From positions 24,955,761 through 25,019,760 of the forward strand of contig CM046857.1 of NCBI GenBank assembly GCA_025617745.1: 64,000 nucleotides of DNA, written 5' to 3'. This stretch comes from Heliocidaris erythrogramma. Lineage: Eukaryota; Echinodermata; Echinoidea; Camarodonta; Echinometridae. Numbering within the stretch: the first letter of the stretch is position 1; the number at the start of each line of letters is the position of its first letter. The position numbers were made by a program, and so were the translations under genes. The notes under the pieces were generated by a model that was not told the origin of the DNA, did no database searches, and worked only from the letters and a program-made list of their open reading frames with translations. Positions 44,462 to 56,620 of this stretch are shown one piece after another.

Positions 44462-45279
44462 TACACTAAAGGAAAAAAGAAACTTATAAAAGTTCAAGAG
44501 ATCACCAAATTAAATTCTCTGCATGGAAATGTACCAAATTTGGATATAATGTTGATTCAATGCATGGCTTTAAATGACAGTCAATAACAAAAAGTTTTCT
44601 TCAATGCCACAAAAGAAATGTGCACTGAAACAAAGGACTCTCTAATCCCAAAGTCACAAAGATAAACTGCAGTCTTGTACACCATATGCATGTCAATGAA
44701 TGAAACAAAAGAATTTCAAAAGGGATTTGCAAGTTCATATCCAAACAGATTAATAGCCAGTATGTCCACCTCTAGCTTGCTGGCAAGCTGTACACCGTCT
44801 TCGCATGCTTCCGATCAGATTCGCGATGGTAGCCTGGGGAACATTGTTCCATTCCTCTTGCAGTGCTGCAATGAGCGTCTCCCTATTGATGGGTTGATTG
44901 TCACGCCTTGACACACGTCGACCAAGCTCTTCCAGAGATGTTCAATTGGGGAAAGGTCTGGTGAACGGGCGAACCATGGCAGAACATCAATATCCTCTTG
45001 CTCGAGGGGTGCAAATCCCCTTTGAAATTCTTTTGTTTCATTCATTGACATGCATATGGTGTACAAGACTGCAGTTTATCTTTGTGACTTTGGGATTAGA
45101 GAGTCCTTTGTTTCAGTGCACATTTCTTTTGTGGCATTGAAGAAAACTTTTTGTTATTGACTGTCATTTAAAGCCATGCATTGAATCAACATTATATCCA
45201 AATTTGGTACATTTCCATGCAGAGAATTTAATTTGGTGATCTCTTGAACTTTTATAAGTTTCTTTTTTCCTTTAGTGTA
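44462..45279. mobile_element. Tc1/mariner element with 268-bp inverted repeats
   Basis: The outer ends CACTAAAGGAAAAAAGAAAC and GTTTCTTTTTTCCTTTAGTG are bordered by TA on both sides, the Tc1/mariner target duplication. The inverted arms run about 268 bp each (44464-44731; 45010-45277) with very few differences. The 280-bp centre keeps only the 3' end of a transposase. The high arm identity suggests either recent activity or gene conversion. Confidence 0.85.
44747..45003 (-). pseudogene. Tc1-type transposase, C-terminal remnant
   Basis: Reads DIDVLPWFARSPDLSPIEHL, the Tc1 block that carries the third catalytic acidic residue. One base later in frame it continues LGRRVSRRDNQPINRETLIA, ALQEEWNNVPQATIANLIGS and ends RARGGHTG-like. 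These are the usual last 60 residues of Tc1 transposases. A frameshift lies just after EHLW. The N-terminal DNA-binding region and the first two Asp are absent, so it is non-autonomous. Confidence 0.85.
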
Positions 45280-45837
45280 TTTTTTTGGTTGAAATTTGAA
45301 CATTCCTATTTTAGGGGCGCAAAATGAATTAATACCCTGAAAATATATATTTGAGGAATTTTAACAGCAAGGCACTTGCAAGGCAAATTTATGATTTCTG
45401 TCGAATGTTCTATACATTGAAAGTACTTTCTATGCACTTATTATCCCATCAGGGGCGCAAAATTTAACAAGTTCCTACCTCATGGGGGGGGGGGGGGCAA
45501 AGCAACCGTTAGTCAATTAATGGTTAACACTTTAAAAACGCCATCGGGGCGTCAGATAGCTAGATCCTGAACATGATTATGTGAGGGAGCAAAGCGACCG
45601 AGCTTTAGAAAATTTTCAAACCCTATAGTATAAAACACCATAACCTAAGCTTATCCCTTAAATTTTCTTGTATTTCTCACCCTTTGCTTTCTCTCTTTTG
45701 CGTTTTTTGCGCCCTCTTCAAGTGCCGCCAGGGGCACGTGCTTCTTCTGCCTCCCCCCGTAGATACGCCACTGGAGAATACTGATGTACATTAATTTCGC
45801 ACCCCGTGCACTCCTCCCCCTCCCCCTTCGCCGTGTT

Positions 45838-47380
45838 TGTCACGATCGAGAGGCGCCGCGCGCAGCTAGCGCTCGCCGCTGGGCGATCGACTATATTGTT
45901 TAAAGCATTATAACGACTGGGAATAAGGCTGTTGTGAAATTTCCCAGAAATTGGTAAGAATTTGGCTTTCACTGTAATTTTGTTTGTATTTAGAACTAAA
46001 CTTGTGTTTATCTGACATTAGATTGAAAATTTGAAATGTGCATTACTGTGTTAAATATTCATGTAGTTTTTACGTTGAAGAACTCTCATTATGGCTCGAA
46101 ATAATATCAAATATGTTCAGAGTTTCTCCCTCTTCAGTCCCATCTGTTATGATATTTGTAAGCATTTTGCGTTTTGTAATTGTGTCTGTGCGCGTGCGTG
46201 ACGCCCTGGGTGTGTTGTTATGTTGGACTCGCCCCGCCCCCGGTCAGTGCAGTGCATGTGGCGGCAGTCGTGCCTCTTGCCTTGGAGTTGGAGATAGTAA
46301 ATTTTTACAAAGCTAGACTTTATTGAAAATCAAAATTAACATGTCATAGTGAGACTTCAGTTCTTCAGTCACCAGGAAATGATGCCTTTTCGGCTTTCCC
46401 CCCTGAATTATTTGTTACTTAGTTTATAAATTTATAGACAGATACTTAGACTAGAGTAGAGAGTTAGACCACACCACGAATAGTGGTCATATTGACCACT
46501 ACGAATACAAAATGCAAAAATAGTTCATATTTTCTGTCGCGTGTAGTAAAGGTATGGGGGGAAAATAAGATAAATATTTTAAATACTTGCTTTCAAATTC
46601 AGCCCTTAAAAATCTCACTCCGACCTCAAATGGCCGTTAGAAAGAACTTTTGATATTTTCAGCAAAATCCAAAGTCAAAATCTTGTCCAAAACCAGAGAA
46701 ATCCCGCCGATTTGTTTCGCGATCGCGTGTTGTTTACATACTGCCGATGTCTTAGACTAAAATCGGCCAATAAATTTTTGTCCACGAAGAAACTCGGGAT
46801 CGCAAGCGCACATCGATCTTTACGATCGCGCACACAGCAAATCGGGACTTTCCGTGTAGGCCTATGCCACATAGGGACCGAATTTTTAAGGACAAAACTC
46901 TTTTGGGGAGATGTCAGCGCCCGCGGCGACCAGGAAATGTACACAATGACTCCGATAGCTCGTTTCGCGAGAATCAACAGTAAATTACGGATTTGATTTT
47001 TGGAAATATCTTTTCCAACATCGGTGAGTTGAATTTATTGTATTTCTTGGATATTTAGTGGTTTTTTAGTGATATTTTGTAAATTAAATGCCGATTTTGA
47101 GTGAATGTTTGTGACTTTTGTGCAGTGGTGTTTTAAAAAGTTGAGGTGTACGACTGCCTACATTATACACACGGAGTATAGGAATGTACCCATGAGTGAG
47201 TTAGACCAAAAAGCTTTGTCCTCACTTTTTCAGTCTCTCTGCTCTGTATCGTCGGTTGTTCCGCTGAGACTCCGTCTGGCTCCACTCACTAGACCTCCGT
47301 GTCTATGGGGAAGGTTGAGAAATGTCAGAAATATTAAAAGATTTCCCCATAACAGACGGTTATTTCTGTCTACTGAGTCT
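45838..47380. other. Gene-free stretch
   Basis: Contains a GC-rich near-palindrome CGATCGAGAGGCGCC ... GGGCGATCG at 45843-45890 and otherwise unassigned AT-rich DNA. Open frames show no domain. Confidence 0.4.
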
Positions 47381-47847
47381 AGTGCTGTAACCGAACGGCC
47401 GAACTGAACAAAACTGGCACTTCGAACCGAACCGAACCGAACATAATCGTTTCTTTCCACAGTCCGGTAAAATAATTAGACGTAATATTATAAATAAGGT
47501 GGTTATTTGATGTGAAAAATGAGTGGTCTGTGGAAAAAGTTTTTAACGCAAATTTCATTGGCGATAAATTTCATTTGCATTTCATAAAACGATCCAACAA
47601 AATTATTTTCATCATTAGGAAAAGAATGAAATTGTCAAGTTCAAGTAAATTGTTTTACCTCTGTTGCGTTTACGGTTCATATTTCCTGAAGACGACCTGC
47701 CGAAATTATTTCCAATTTTTAGAAAAAAATTAATTTGTGAAGTAAATCGTTTCACCTCTGTTTCGTTAATTGGGTTTTTGTCTCGCCTACATAGCGGAGC
47801 GAAACTATAGGGGCCACTATTTCAGGCGTCGGCGTCCTCATCGTCAA

Positions 47848-48690
47848 CAATTGTGCTGTAATCACAGTCACTTTCTATGGATTTGAGGTAGACCCCCTGT
47901 TCAGACACAAAACGTTTATAAAATTTTCATTGTATAGCCTACGGACCGTTCAGACACACATCTCGCCTGATTAGAAAAAACATCGTATAGATGCGCAGTT
48001 TTCCACTGCGCATGTTGTTATGGTCACCGCTAGCCCAAATGAGAGGTAAGGTCACCTTTTGCGCGTGCTCACGTTAAGCCCCGCCCAGTTATACCGTTCT
48101 ATGGTCACCATACGTTCAGACACACACGGAAAGGTGATTCGTTATCGAGTTCTAGTTCGAAACGATGCTCTGACCCTACTTGTAGTTTTGTTATATTAGG
48201 TTTCGTTAGTAGCGTTCAGACATATAAATCCATCGTAAAGCTATAACGTTTTAGTATAAATTTTTTGTGTCTGAACACCCTATATGTCAACAAATTCATA
48301 CCACAGGTACATCTCTTATAGACACAGGTGAAGTCAAAAAATGATTCGAATTTGACCAAGGTCAAAGGTCAAACGGTCAATGAACTTTCTGCAAAAAGCA
48401 CTGTAATCATAATAACTTTTAATGGATTTGAGGTAGAAGCATCAAATTCACACCACATATACATCTCTTAAAGGCACAGGTCATGTTCGAAAATGAGTCG
48501 AATCTGACCAAGGTCAAAGGTTAAAAGGTCAATGAACTTTCTGCAAAAAGCACTGTAATAACTAACTTTCTATGAATTTGAGGTAGAATCACCAAATTCT
48601 TACCATCTTAAAGGCGCAGGTCAAGTTTGAAAATGAGTCAAATCTGACCAAGGTCAAAGGTCACAAGGTCAAGGAACTTTCTGCAAAATT
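47848..48690. repeat. GACCAAGGTCAAAGGTC tandem repeat, unit about 130 bp
   Basis: Three units share CACTGTAATCA.A..AACTTT, TATGGATTTGAGGTAGA, CATCTCTTA.AGGCACAGGT and ACCAAGGTCAAAGGTCA. The first unit is interrupted after GAGGTAGACCCCC by the MITE and resumes at 48278. Confidence 0.7.
47899..48277. mobile_element. MITE with TGTTCAGACACAAAA ends
   Basis: TGTTCAGACACAAAACGTTT at the left and TTTTGTGTCTGAACA at the right are inverted. The word GTTCAGACACA recurs internally (47948, 48113). It splits a unit of the surrounding tandem repeat, so it is younger than that repeat. Confidence 0.75.
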
Positions 48691-49241
48691 TTGTTGTCTT
48701 CCATCTTATACTGCCAAAGGCTTTGTTTCATGTTGTTTGTCCATTCTTTCAGTGATCTCGTTTGTTCATATTTTATTTTTAACAGCATTGGTTTTCTCAC
48801 TTGAGTATTAAAGAGTAAAGTTTAAGAAATAAAATATTAACAGCATGCTAGACAGCATTGTCTCATTTTCCAGGGAAGAAATGAATGTACATGTAACATT
48901 ATCTTTATTTATTCAAGCTGCCAGGCCAAAGTTCACATTCTCATTCGCATGGGGAGATGTACATGTAGGTGAGACAGTGTTTGGCTTTCGCCTTGTATTT
49001 AATGAAGATGGCCTGATGTAAATATGATTATCATTTGGTAAAGAAAGAATTTGACTCGCATCTGTTTGGTTTGCATTTTATAATTCTCAAAATTGCTGCA
49101 CGCCTCATATTTTTCTCTTTTCGTCTGTGCATGTACAATCTTAACGAACACTGAACTGAAACGGTGTTTGGCAAAAAATTCCTGAAACTTGCAGAACGGA
49201 ACCGAACGGAACCTTAACATGTCCGTTGAGTTACAGCACTA

Positions 49242-50510
49242 CTTTGTTTCCACCTTAGGAATTGTTACAACAGATAAAGTGACATGTCATGACTGAGATT
49301 TTCTATCAAGTATCAATCTCTTTTTTTGTTTTTGTTAATGTGTTCATGATTGAAACGTGAGTTGTCAGTGTTCAAACTGTTTACAGTCACCTAGTGTGTG
49401 ATAAATCTGCTGTTGCTCCGTTACTTAATTGCTCTTAATATATATTTCACTAGTTTGAAATTTATCCTGTTTCTGTCTAGTCTTGGACTGGATGTCTTCA
49501 ATTCTGCTCTCTCTTTTTATGAAATTTATTCTCATATTAGATGTGATGGCATGAGAATAAATGTCAAAATCGCGAATAGAAACAATACCAAAATCGACTC
49601 TTCCATGTCGTGAGCAAGGAGTTATTGAATGTGGGACTTAATCGAAAATAATACTTTAAATGTATGTGACACATGGGATTCTTCACTTTTACTGTCACAT
49701 ATTAAATGAAGCTTGTTTCCGCCATTTTTCAGCACAATATTAAAGATCACATTACAAGAAAATTCCATCAAAGTAAATATTGGCTTAATAGTTTTTATTG
49801 CATATGCATAAATTAAACAAGGTTATCCAAATTCAACGCTTGGAAACATTTGAAGTAATGATTATTATCAAGCAGCTGAAGAGCTCCTCGAACGCTGCTG
49901 AGATGTGTGACAACACACCAGGGGCCAGTCCTGTCTAAGCAGACGATGTCCCATAACATCTTACACATTTTTCAGTGCCTGTTTTGTCATCTCCTCTTCA
50001 CTTATTTCTCTTACTTGACTAGCGTCAGTCTTAATGTTAGTCTGTTGCCTCACTCTTTAATAACTTCGTGTATGGTATTATTTTGATGAAAAATGCAGCG
50101 TTAAAAAAATAAAGGAATCAGTCACTTGTAAACAAAATAAGACGCCATTGTATTTTCAGCTGCTTGCACCGGGGCATGTTCGGCGTTTCAAGAGGGAACG
50201 AATACCATCGTGCTATTATTCGGAGGGCTTTTCAATTTGAAAATGGGGTTTATTTCATTGATCATTGACCCTTCTCCTGTGTATTTACAATCAAACGGTT
50301 TTAGTTATCAGAATCAGTTTCACTTTCCCTTTTAGAATGGTGTGAAATAAGGTCATGTTTAAATATACCAAACTCTTTATAATTTGATAAATAATTGCAT
50401 TGCAATTACGTTCATTCATTATAGGACGTCGTCTACTTAAGCAGTGTGACGACATCAAAACATCGCTATATTTCTGGCGAATCCTCAGATATTCCAGATG
50501 CTTAGAAGAG
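49242..50510. other. Gene-free stretch
   Basis: No exon with supported splice sites, no inverted repeat of note. Confidence 0.4.
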
Positions 50511-51781
50511 CTTTTATTAGGTGATCTGTCGATATCGACAGATCACCTATTAATTTTGTCCGAATTTTCTTCTTTATTTTTATTTATTTATTTTTATAAC
50601 AAATTGTTGTGGCCACCAAATCTCAAAATCGGCCAGGTCAATATCATCGAATTTCATGTCATGTATGAAGTCAATCATGGACATGGTCCATTAAGCTTTT
50701 GGAGGTCATCATGTCATTTTTTAAATTTTGTAAATTTACAAGATCGATTATATCTTCATAATCGATCATCAAAAATCAACTATATTCACACCACATAAAC
50801 TTCACATGACGGGTCATCAAGTCATGTCCTCACAGGTCATCTAGAGGTCAGGACGTGCGCGTACGCGCGCGTCAAAATTTAAAAATGCTCAAAATCACGT
50901 AGGATCAAGTCTGCACACGTTTCAGGTCATTTTGAGCATTTCAAAAATGTCCGTGCGTAAGCGTCCGCGCGCGCGCTTTACGCGCGCACATGACGTAAAT
51001 AACGTTTAAAACGCTGTTTTTTCTATTGATTTGCAATCCTGACACTTTTCTTCATCATTTCCATCAACTTGGAATCAATTTCAATCAATAATAAGGTCGT
51101 ACGGGCGCGTCAAATTTCAAAATCCGTGCGCGCATCTATGGCGAAAATAACGTAAAAACGTGCAAAAACATGCCTCTACAAAATTAACTCTAGCTCTTTA
51201 AATAGTCCACAAACCCCCCAATTTTTTGTCATCATCAGGTAGGGTATGAATCACAGATTTCATTTCATGTATAATTTGACCCTTATAAACATTATGATGT
51301 CATCAAAATGGCGCCAGAAATCAAAATTTCCATTTTTCATGTTTTGACGTCATCACATTTATGCAAATTTGGCTCTAGATTCGTAATTATTAGTCGTTTT
51401 TCGCCCAGATTTTGATATGTTATAACTGAAACAATTCTCTACAAGATCAGTCACACCGTTTTCCATTTTGATGACGTAATCATATTGAAATTTTCAATTA
51501 AAAACGACATGTCAGAATTTCCCCTTTTTGCGTGTTATGTCTATGGAAGATGATTTTTTTTCGAATCATGAATCTACATGACATCGTTCTCTGAGCAGTA
51601 TCTCAGTTATTTTTGGTCTATTTCCTTCCAGATTTTAATATGTTGTAGCTGAGACTATAAGCTTTTATTAGTAAGCCCTCCAATTTTTGATCAGATGTCG
51701 GGATCATGCCCAATTTTGAACTACCAAATGGGATTTGAGAATCCCGTTTTTCGTTTACATGCTATCTCTATGGGAAATATT

Positions 51782-51846
51782 TTGGTCTATTGGTCAAAGC
51801 ACTTGCCTCCCATGCAGGTGACCCAGGTTCGATCCCCGGCGGGTCC
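51782..51846 (+). repeat. tRNA-Gly(CCC)-like sequence
   Basis: GTCTATTGGTCAAAGCAC is A-box-like, CTTGC-CTCCCAT-GCAGG forms an anticodon arm with CCC, and GGTTCGATCC is a perfect B box. The 3' CGGGTCCA has no 5' partner, so the acceptor stem fails. It is a tRNA pseudogene or SINE head; a T-run follows. Confidence 0.6.
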
Positions 51847-52062
51847 ATAACAATTTTTTTTTTTTTTGCTTTTTTTTGCCTGTCATTTTACCATCCTCTT
51901 CGACTATTGTAACACAAACAATCACAAATCATGTAATAAACTGCCATATTTTCCGTATTATGTCTATTAGAAAGTAGTGTACAGTAGTTTGTGTACAACC
52001 CTACGGAAATTGTGATTTCCTGTCCTGTATTGGAGCTATATGGTTAATCTCCCAAGTATCCT

Positions 52063-52190
52063 GTATCATCATCATTATTATCATCACCATCATGATCATC
52101 ATCGCTATTATTATATCATCATCATCATCATTCTATCATTATAATCATCATAATCACCATTATCATCATCACCATAAACATTTTACAATG
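52063..52190. repeat. (ATC)n microsatellite
   Basis: ATC/ATT trinucleotides over about 130 bp inside the Helitron-like element. Confidence 0.85.
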
Positions 52191-53009
52191 ACCGTTACAC
52201 ATTTTGCTACATTCCTGACCTCACGAAACATCTCCATTCATGGTATTCTTGACATCCTATCTTCAGTTTACCATTTCCCCATTATTATGATCATCCTGAT
52301 TACAATCATGATCGTACAAATTGACAGATCACCTAATTCGTCCTCATGACGAATTAAATTCTAGTTTATGTTGTTTTTATAATCATCAGATACGCAGTTG
52401 ACATACATGTAAAACTTATACAATTGCCATCTGTAAGCCTCCCAGTTTCTAGTGATACATTAATTGCCATATTTGTGATTTTCTTGTAATGTGACCTTTA
52501 ATATTTTTTTTTTGCTGGTTGATTGAGCTCATTTGAAGACAACATTAACAGCCACTCACTTTCTAATCTGCAGTTTCGCTACATTTAGCTTGTCTTTTGT
52601 TGATTTTAAAAGTACAATGTATATTCTGTCGAATGTAAAACTGATGAAAAGGAACATCATAGGGTGAATAGGAACAGAAAATGAAAAATAAGTGTTAATT
52701 TGACATTGGATATTAATTTACTCCCAGGAATAATGGAGACCCCATTCATTTTCTGAATCATAAAGGAAATGAAAATTCCTGTCAAAAGCTCTTCTCCAAG
52801 TTTTGTTCCGATTCACCTAGCCTGACGTTCCTATTCACTTTGATTGTTCATGTGAGTGAAAGAAAGATCAATTTTAAACTTGAAGAGAAGGTTGTGTTAG
52901 ACTGGTAAATTTAAATGAACATGACCTTTCTCATTCTGTTTATGTACCCTGAGAAGTATTGCTGTTTAAAATGCCCTCATGTATATCCAAAATATGACGA
53001 GAAATAGCT

Positions 53010-53245
53010 GAAAAGTTTGAACAAAACATTCATGCCACGTGTGTGTAGTCCCCACATATATGTACATGTACCGTACCTATTTTTGTATGCAGTGCATGTG
53101 ACTGTCAGCAAGATTGAACCAATATCTTTATTAATGTTATTTTGATATTTCAAAACCTCACTACATACACTGTAATCAACCTTTCCCAAGGTTTCTTTCA
53201 CTCTGAAATTGCTTGACCAGAACTCAGCTTTAATTTTCAGACTCC
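53010..53245. repeat. Dispersed repeat, copy 2 (partner at 10340)
   Basis: Shares CATTCATGCCACGTGTGTG, ATCAACCTTTCCCAAG and CTTGACCAGAACTCA with the block in intron 3 of the Ly6-like gene. Confidence 0.5.
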
Positions 53246-53570
53246 ACAAGCTGAAGCAAGATTTATTTTCTTGGTAGTGATAGTTCTAATGAATTTCAAA
53301 TTATGAAAAAAAATGAGCGAGAAAAATTCAAGATTTATCAGACAATGACAGTCATTAATTGGACGACATGTGTAAATGTGATTTATTGTAAATTAACTCA
53401 GCATACATGTAACAGAGATTATTGAAGTTGGGGTGGGTCGGGAGGGGGGGGGGGGGGCTCTCCTGGCAAAAAAAGATGCCCCAAAACACTGATCTATTAC
53501 TCTAAGAGAACCACTCTTACATGTATATAATGTGCACTTTTAATTACAGTGATATGTAATTTAATAATGA

Positions 53571-53714
53571 CCAGGGGAGCATTTCATCAAGTGTTTTGTC
53601 AGTGATTTTTACTGACAAATTTGCTCTCAGCCAATCAGAAGCAAGGATTTCAGTAGCTTATAACAGTTGTCGGTGAAAATCACTGACAAAACGCTTGATG
53701 AAACGCTCCCCTGG
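53571..53714. mobile_element. Foldback MITE family, copy 3 (intact)
   Basis: CCAGGGGAGCATTTCATCAA and its inverted partner TTGATGAAACGCTCCCCTGG bound 144 bp. The interior carries GCCAATCAGAAGCAAGGATT, inverted relative to copy 2. The arms pair over almost their full length. Confidence 0.85.
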
Positions 53715-54201
53715 TGTATCAGTGTCTTGCTGTCATATTGAATTTCCACTCACCAGTTCTCTGCCACTTTCACTAATTATTATTTGCATTATGCAGTCGC
53801 AAATACACCATGTACAGATCCCTGTCTAGATGTACATTGTACACTCATTCACTTTGTTCTTTATTGTAGAATGTTATTTCTGTTAATTGAGCATTGAGCT
53901 GACCGCCACAGATATCTTTTGTCATATAACATGTACATGCAATAATTTTGTGGAGTGCACACTGTACACCTGCCACAAATATTTAATGTGCAGACAACAT
54001 GTGAATATATATCTTTATTGCTTATAATATGGTGACTTCAACATTTAAGTTATGGATGAAAAAGAACAGGTTGAGGGCATCAGTGTCGCAAGAAAAATTT
54101 GTCCTGGTTTGATTATGATTCATACTACATGTACATGTAAATCTGAAGACATCATTTAATTTACATCAGCTTCAGCCAAGCCTGGCAACTATACTGACAG
54201 T

Positions 54202-54337
54202 ATACTATTAATACATGGTTGGGAGTGCATGCGTTGGTGCGATCTGGCAACACAAAGGTTTTTATCGTGGTGTACTATACGCACGAGGTGCAAGCCGAGT
54301 GTGTTTGACACCACGATAAAAACCATGTATTAATAGT
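54202..54337. mobile_element. Foldback element with ACTATTAATACATGGTT ends
   Basis: ACTATTAATACATGGTT at 54203 and AACCATGTATTAATAGT ending 54337 are exact inverted ends. Inside, GGTTTTTATCGTGGTGT pairs with ACACCACGATAAAAACC. Confidence 0.7.
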
Positions 54338-54340
54338 TTT

Positions 54341-54605
54341 ATAAAACGGGTCGGTAATATGATTATGAAGTCTATAAAAATGGTTACGAGCCCTATAGAA
54401 ACGCCAAGAGTCGCACAGTCATGGAGGCTGCCATTTGCTTTCCTGGATGACATCACAGAAGCGCAGCAGTGCGTTACAGTGCGCGCATGTAATCCCTGTG
54501 CTATAATGACAAACTACGCGATTTCATTGCGTTTTAGTTTGCACGCACCAGAGGTACGCGTACGTGCAGATCATCCGGATGTCTACATTCTTGAACCCGT
54601 TTTAT
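54341..54605. mobile_element. MITE with ATAAAACGGGT ends
   Basis: ATAAAACGGGTC at 54342 and AACCCGTTTTAT ending 54605 are inverted. The 260-bp interior is GC-richer than its surroundings. It directly abuts the element at 54202-54337, with which it may form one unit. Confidence 0.55.
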
Positions 54606-54766
54606 AATGACACTTAATGTACATTCATGCAAATGAACTCACAATCATGTACATAATGAATATATATTACAAAATATGTATAAATACATGTAAGTCAGTA
54701 ACATGGAATATCCAGTTTGCATTTGCAAGAAAACTTAAGAAATATGAGTGCTTATTATGAATAAAT

Positions 54767-55419
54767 GTGACCCTCCACCACAAAACGAACAATAATTAGT
54801 CGCAATGGGAGTTCTAGAGTAAACAGCTGAAAAAGGTTTTTTGGGGTGGAAATATATATTTTAAGTTTTTGGTATTTTCTGAAAGTATAGATATTAATCT
54901 ACCATCTGACACAATTTCGGAGTAAAATACCATATTGAAATATGTTTTTACTCTCCTTCAAAATGACCATTTTTTCATGGACATTCAAACTTTGTGAGTC
55001 AGCTTATTGAGATCGTACTTCACATCGCTTTTCTGGTATAACTCAAAAAGTTTGCATTGCCTGATATTCAAAATCTACAGAAGGAAAGAAATATATAGTA
55101 TGGAAAGTTTCAACCCAATCCAATGAGTACTTCACAGCGTAAGCTTTGGAGTTTTGACTCAACCTTTTGTGCGACAAACAATAGGACACAGATTAGGCGC
55201 TCTTAAATGGTCACGCTTCTTTAGAGCTCGTTTTCTCTATTGTTTTGGTCATTACCCTGTCTGACACTCTGACATTCTCATTGTACTCTATAAGGGTTTG
55301 CTTAGTCTATAGAAGACAAGTTGTATATCATTTTAAAGCTTAGAATCTAAGCTTTCAAACTGCTGAAATAAAAAAAACGAAATTTCCGACTTATTGGACG
55401 TTTTGTGGTGGAGGATCAC
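54767..55419. mobile_element. Non-autonomous DNA element, GTGACCCTCCACCACAAAACG ends
   Basis: TGACCCTCCACCACAAAACG and CGTTTTGTGGTGGAGGATCA are inverted ends, 653 bp apart. No transposase is coded inside. Confidence 0.75.
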
Positions 55420-56620
55420 AAATGTACATTGCATTAAAATTTCATGCAAAAATGTAATATTTATTCTTCTTAAAAATGTGCTTTTTGTGAAAGATGATAA
55501 CTGACTTTTTAAAGAAAAATACCTGTTCCAACCATTCATTCTGATTCATGTGTAATCCCCTAATAAAAAAAGATTTGATAATGCCTAGGAAATTTTTAAA
55601 ACAAATTATTACAACAATGATAATAAATTCATGGATCATTAAAATAGATATTAGAAAATGTAAATTGACAAAAAATTAAACAAAAGAAGACATACAATGA
55701 AATATGATATTGAGTACTATTTTGACAAATACATAACCAACTTTAATTAAACCTTAGAAGAATGGAACCTTAGAAGAAAACAATCTGAAAATCTTGAGGA
55801 TGAAATATCTTAATGCACCATACTATTTTTTTTTGTTCTCCCTAGCTGTCAAACTCCTCTGCACTAATTAAAATTTCATCAAAATTGGCGTTCCCTATCT
55901 CACCCTTTATCCCAATTCTTGTGCATCGAGCCCTTGAAAAGACAGGCAACCAGCTGCATTATTAGTGCAGTGCGCATCACACTTTTAGAAGGCGCCTCAC
56001 ACAAAAGCATGCACACTCCCACACAAATGCCTCCCAAAAGACGGAGATTATCAATACTGCATTAGGGGGAAATTCACACCGAAATTGCGCATCAAATTTG
56101 GAGTGTGGGGTGTACACACAAAAAACATAGTCTGTTTCTTCCAGGCCTTGTACATGTACATATTTTTATGCATTTTAACCTTGATCATCACTGGTAACAA
56201 CGCTGTTTTATGTAAAGGTTCTTTTTTGACAATTCCAATGTTTCAGGAAAATGTTTAACACAATTAATGAGGTGAATGTTCATGTGCAGATTATGTTAAA
56301 ATCATTTCATGAATTTGGGATAGTTTAACGATATGTAGTTAGAGTGAATTTTCTATCTGCATCTGCTGACCCCCCCCCCCCCCCCCCCAAGTGTAAAATC
56401 AGTATTTTGTAAATCATCAATCCTGTGTTTGGGGGTTCACAGCTTCAAAATGTACAATATTATCTGTTCCTGAGCCAAACTGAAAGCGCTTTCATCTCTC
56501 GTACATGCACGTCATGTTTCCTGAAGTGGATTGTCTCTGCAGCTGGCCTGACATTTTTTGTTGTTGCTGAGAGGCAACATGTAAACAGACTTTGCTGCAT
56601 CTCCGGAAAGACCACCTGCA
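55420..56620. other. Gene-free stretch
   Basis: AT-rich; a C-run at 56370-56388. No exon or element supported. Confidence 0.4.

Larger units (their letters stand above)
44158..45775. mobile_element. CAGTGGCGTATCTA composite element split by a Tc1 insertion
   Basis: CAGTGGCGTATCTAG at about 44159 and GTAGATACGCCACTG ending near 45774 are inverted ends. The arms continue with G- or C-rich text (GCGCCCGGGGC; CTTCTGCCTCCCCC). The interior is non-coding apart from the Tc1/mariner remnant at 44462-45279, which would have inserted later. Confidence 0.6.
47382..49241. mobile_element. Long element with TAGTGCTGTAAC ends, housing nested repeats
   Basis: TAGTGCTGTAACCGAACGG at 47382 and CCGTTGAGTTACAGCACTA ending 49241 are inverted ends. 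Both subterminal regions carry GAACCGAACGGAACC-type words. No transposase is readable. Inside lie a tandem repeat (47848-48690) and a further MITE (47899-48277). Confidence 0.55.
50517..52366. mobile_element. Helitron/Helentron-like non-autonomous element
   Basis: The left side starts with a perfect palindrome TAGGTGATCTGTCGAT/ATCGACAGATCACCTA (50517-50548). The right side has GACAGATCACCT again (52323-52334), then a hairpin AATTCGTC-ctcat-GACGAATT and AAATTCTAGT. A 3' hairpin close to a CTAG end and subterminal inverted repeats are Helitron/Helentron traits. No Rep or helicase is coded. The interior holds repeated CGCGCG words, a tRNA-like unit (51782-51846) and an (ATC)n tract. Confidence 0.45.

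Noticed and set aside
47105-47407. 100-codon plus-strand frame
   Set aside because: No recognisable motif; its end runs into the terminal region of a repeat element.
51782-51846. Functional tRNA-Gly gene
   Set aside because: The acceptor stem does not pair, although anticodon arm and B box look good.
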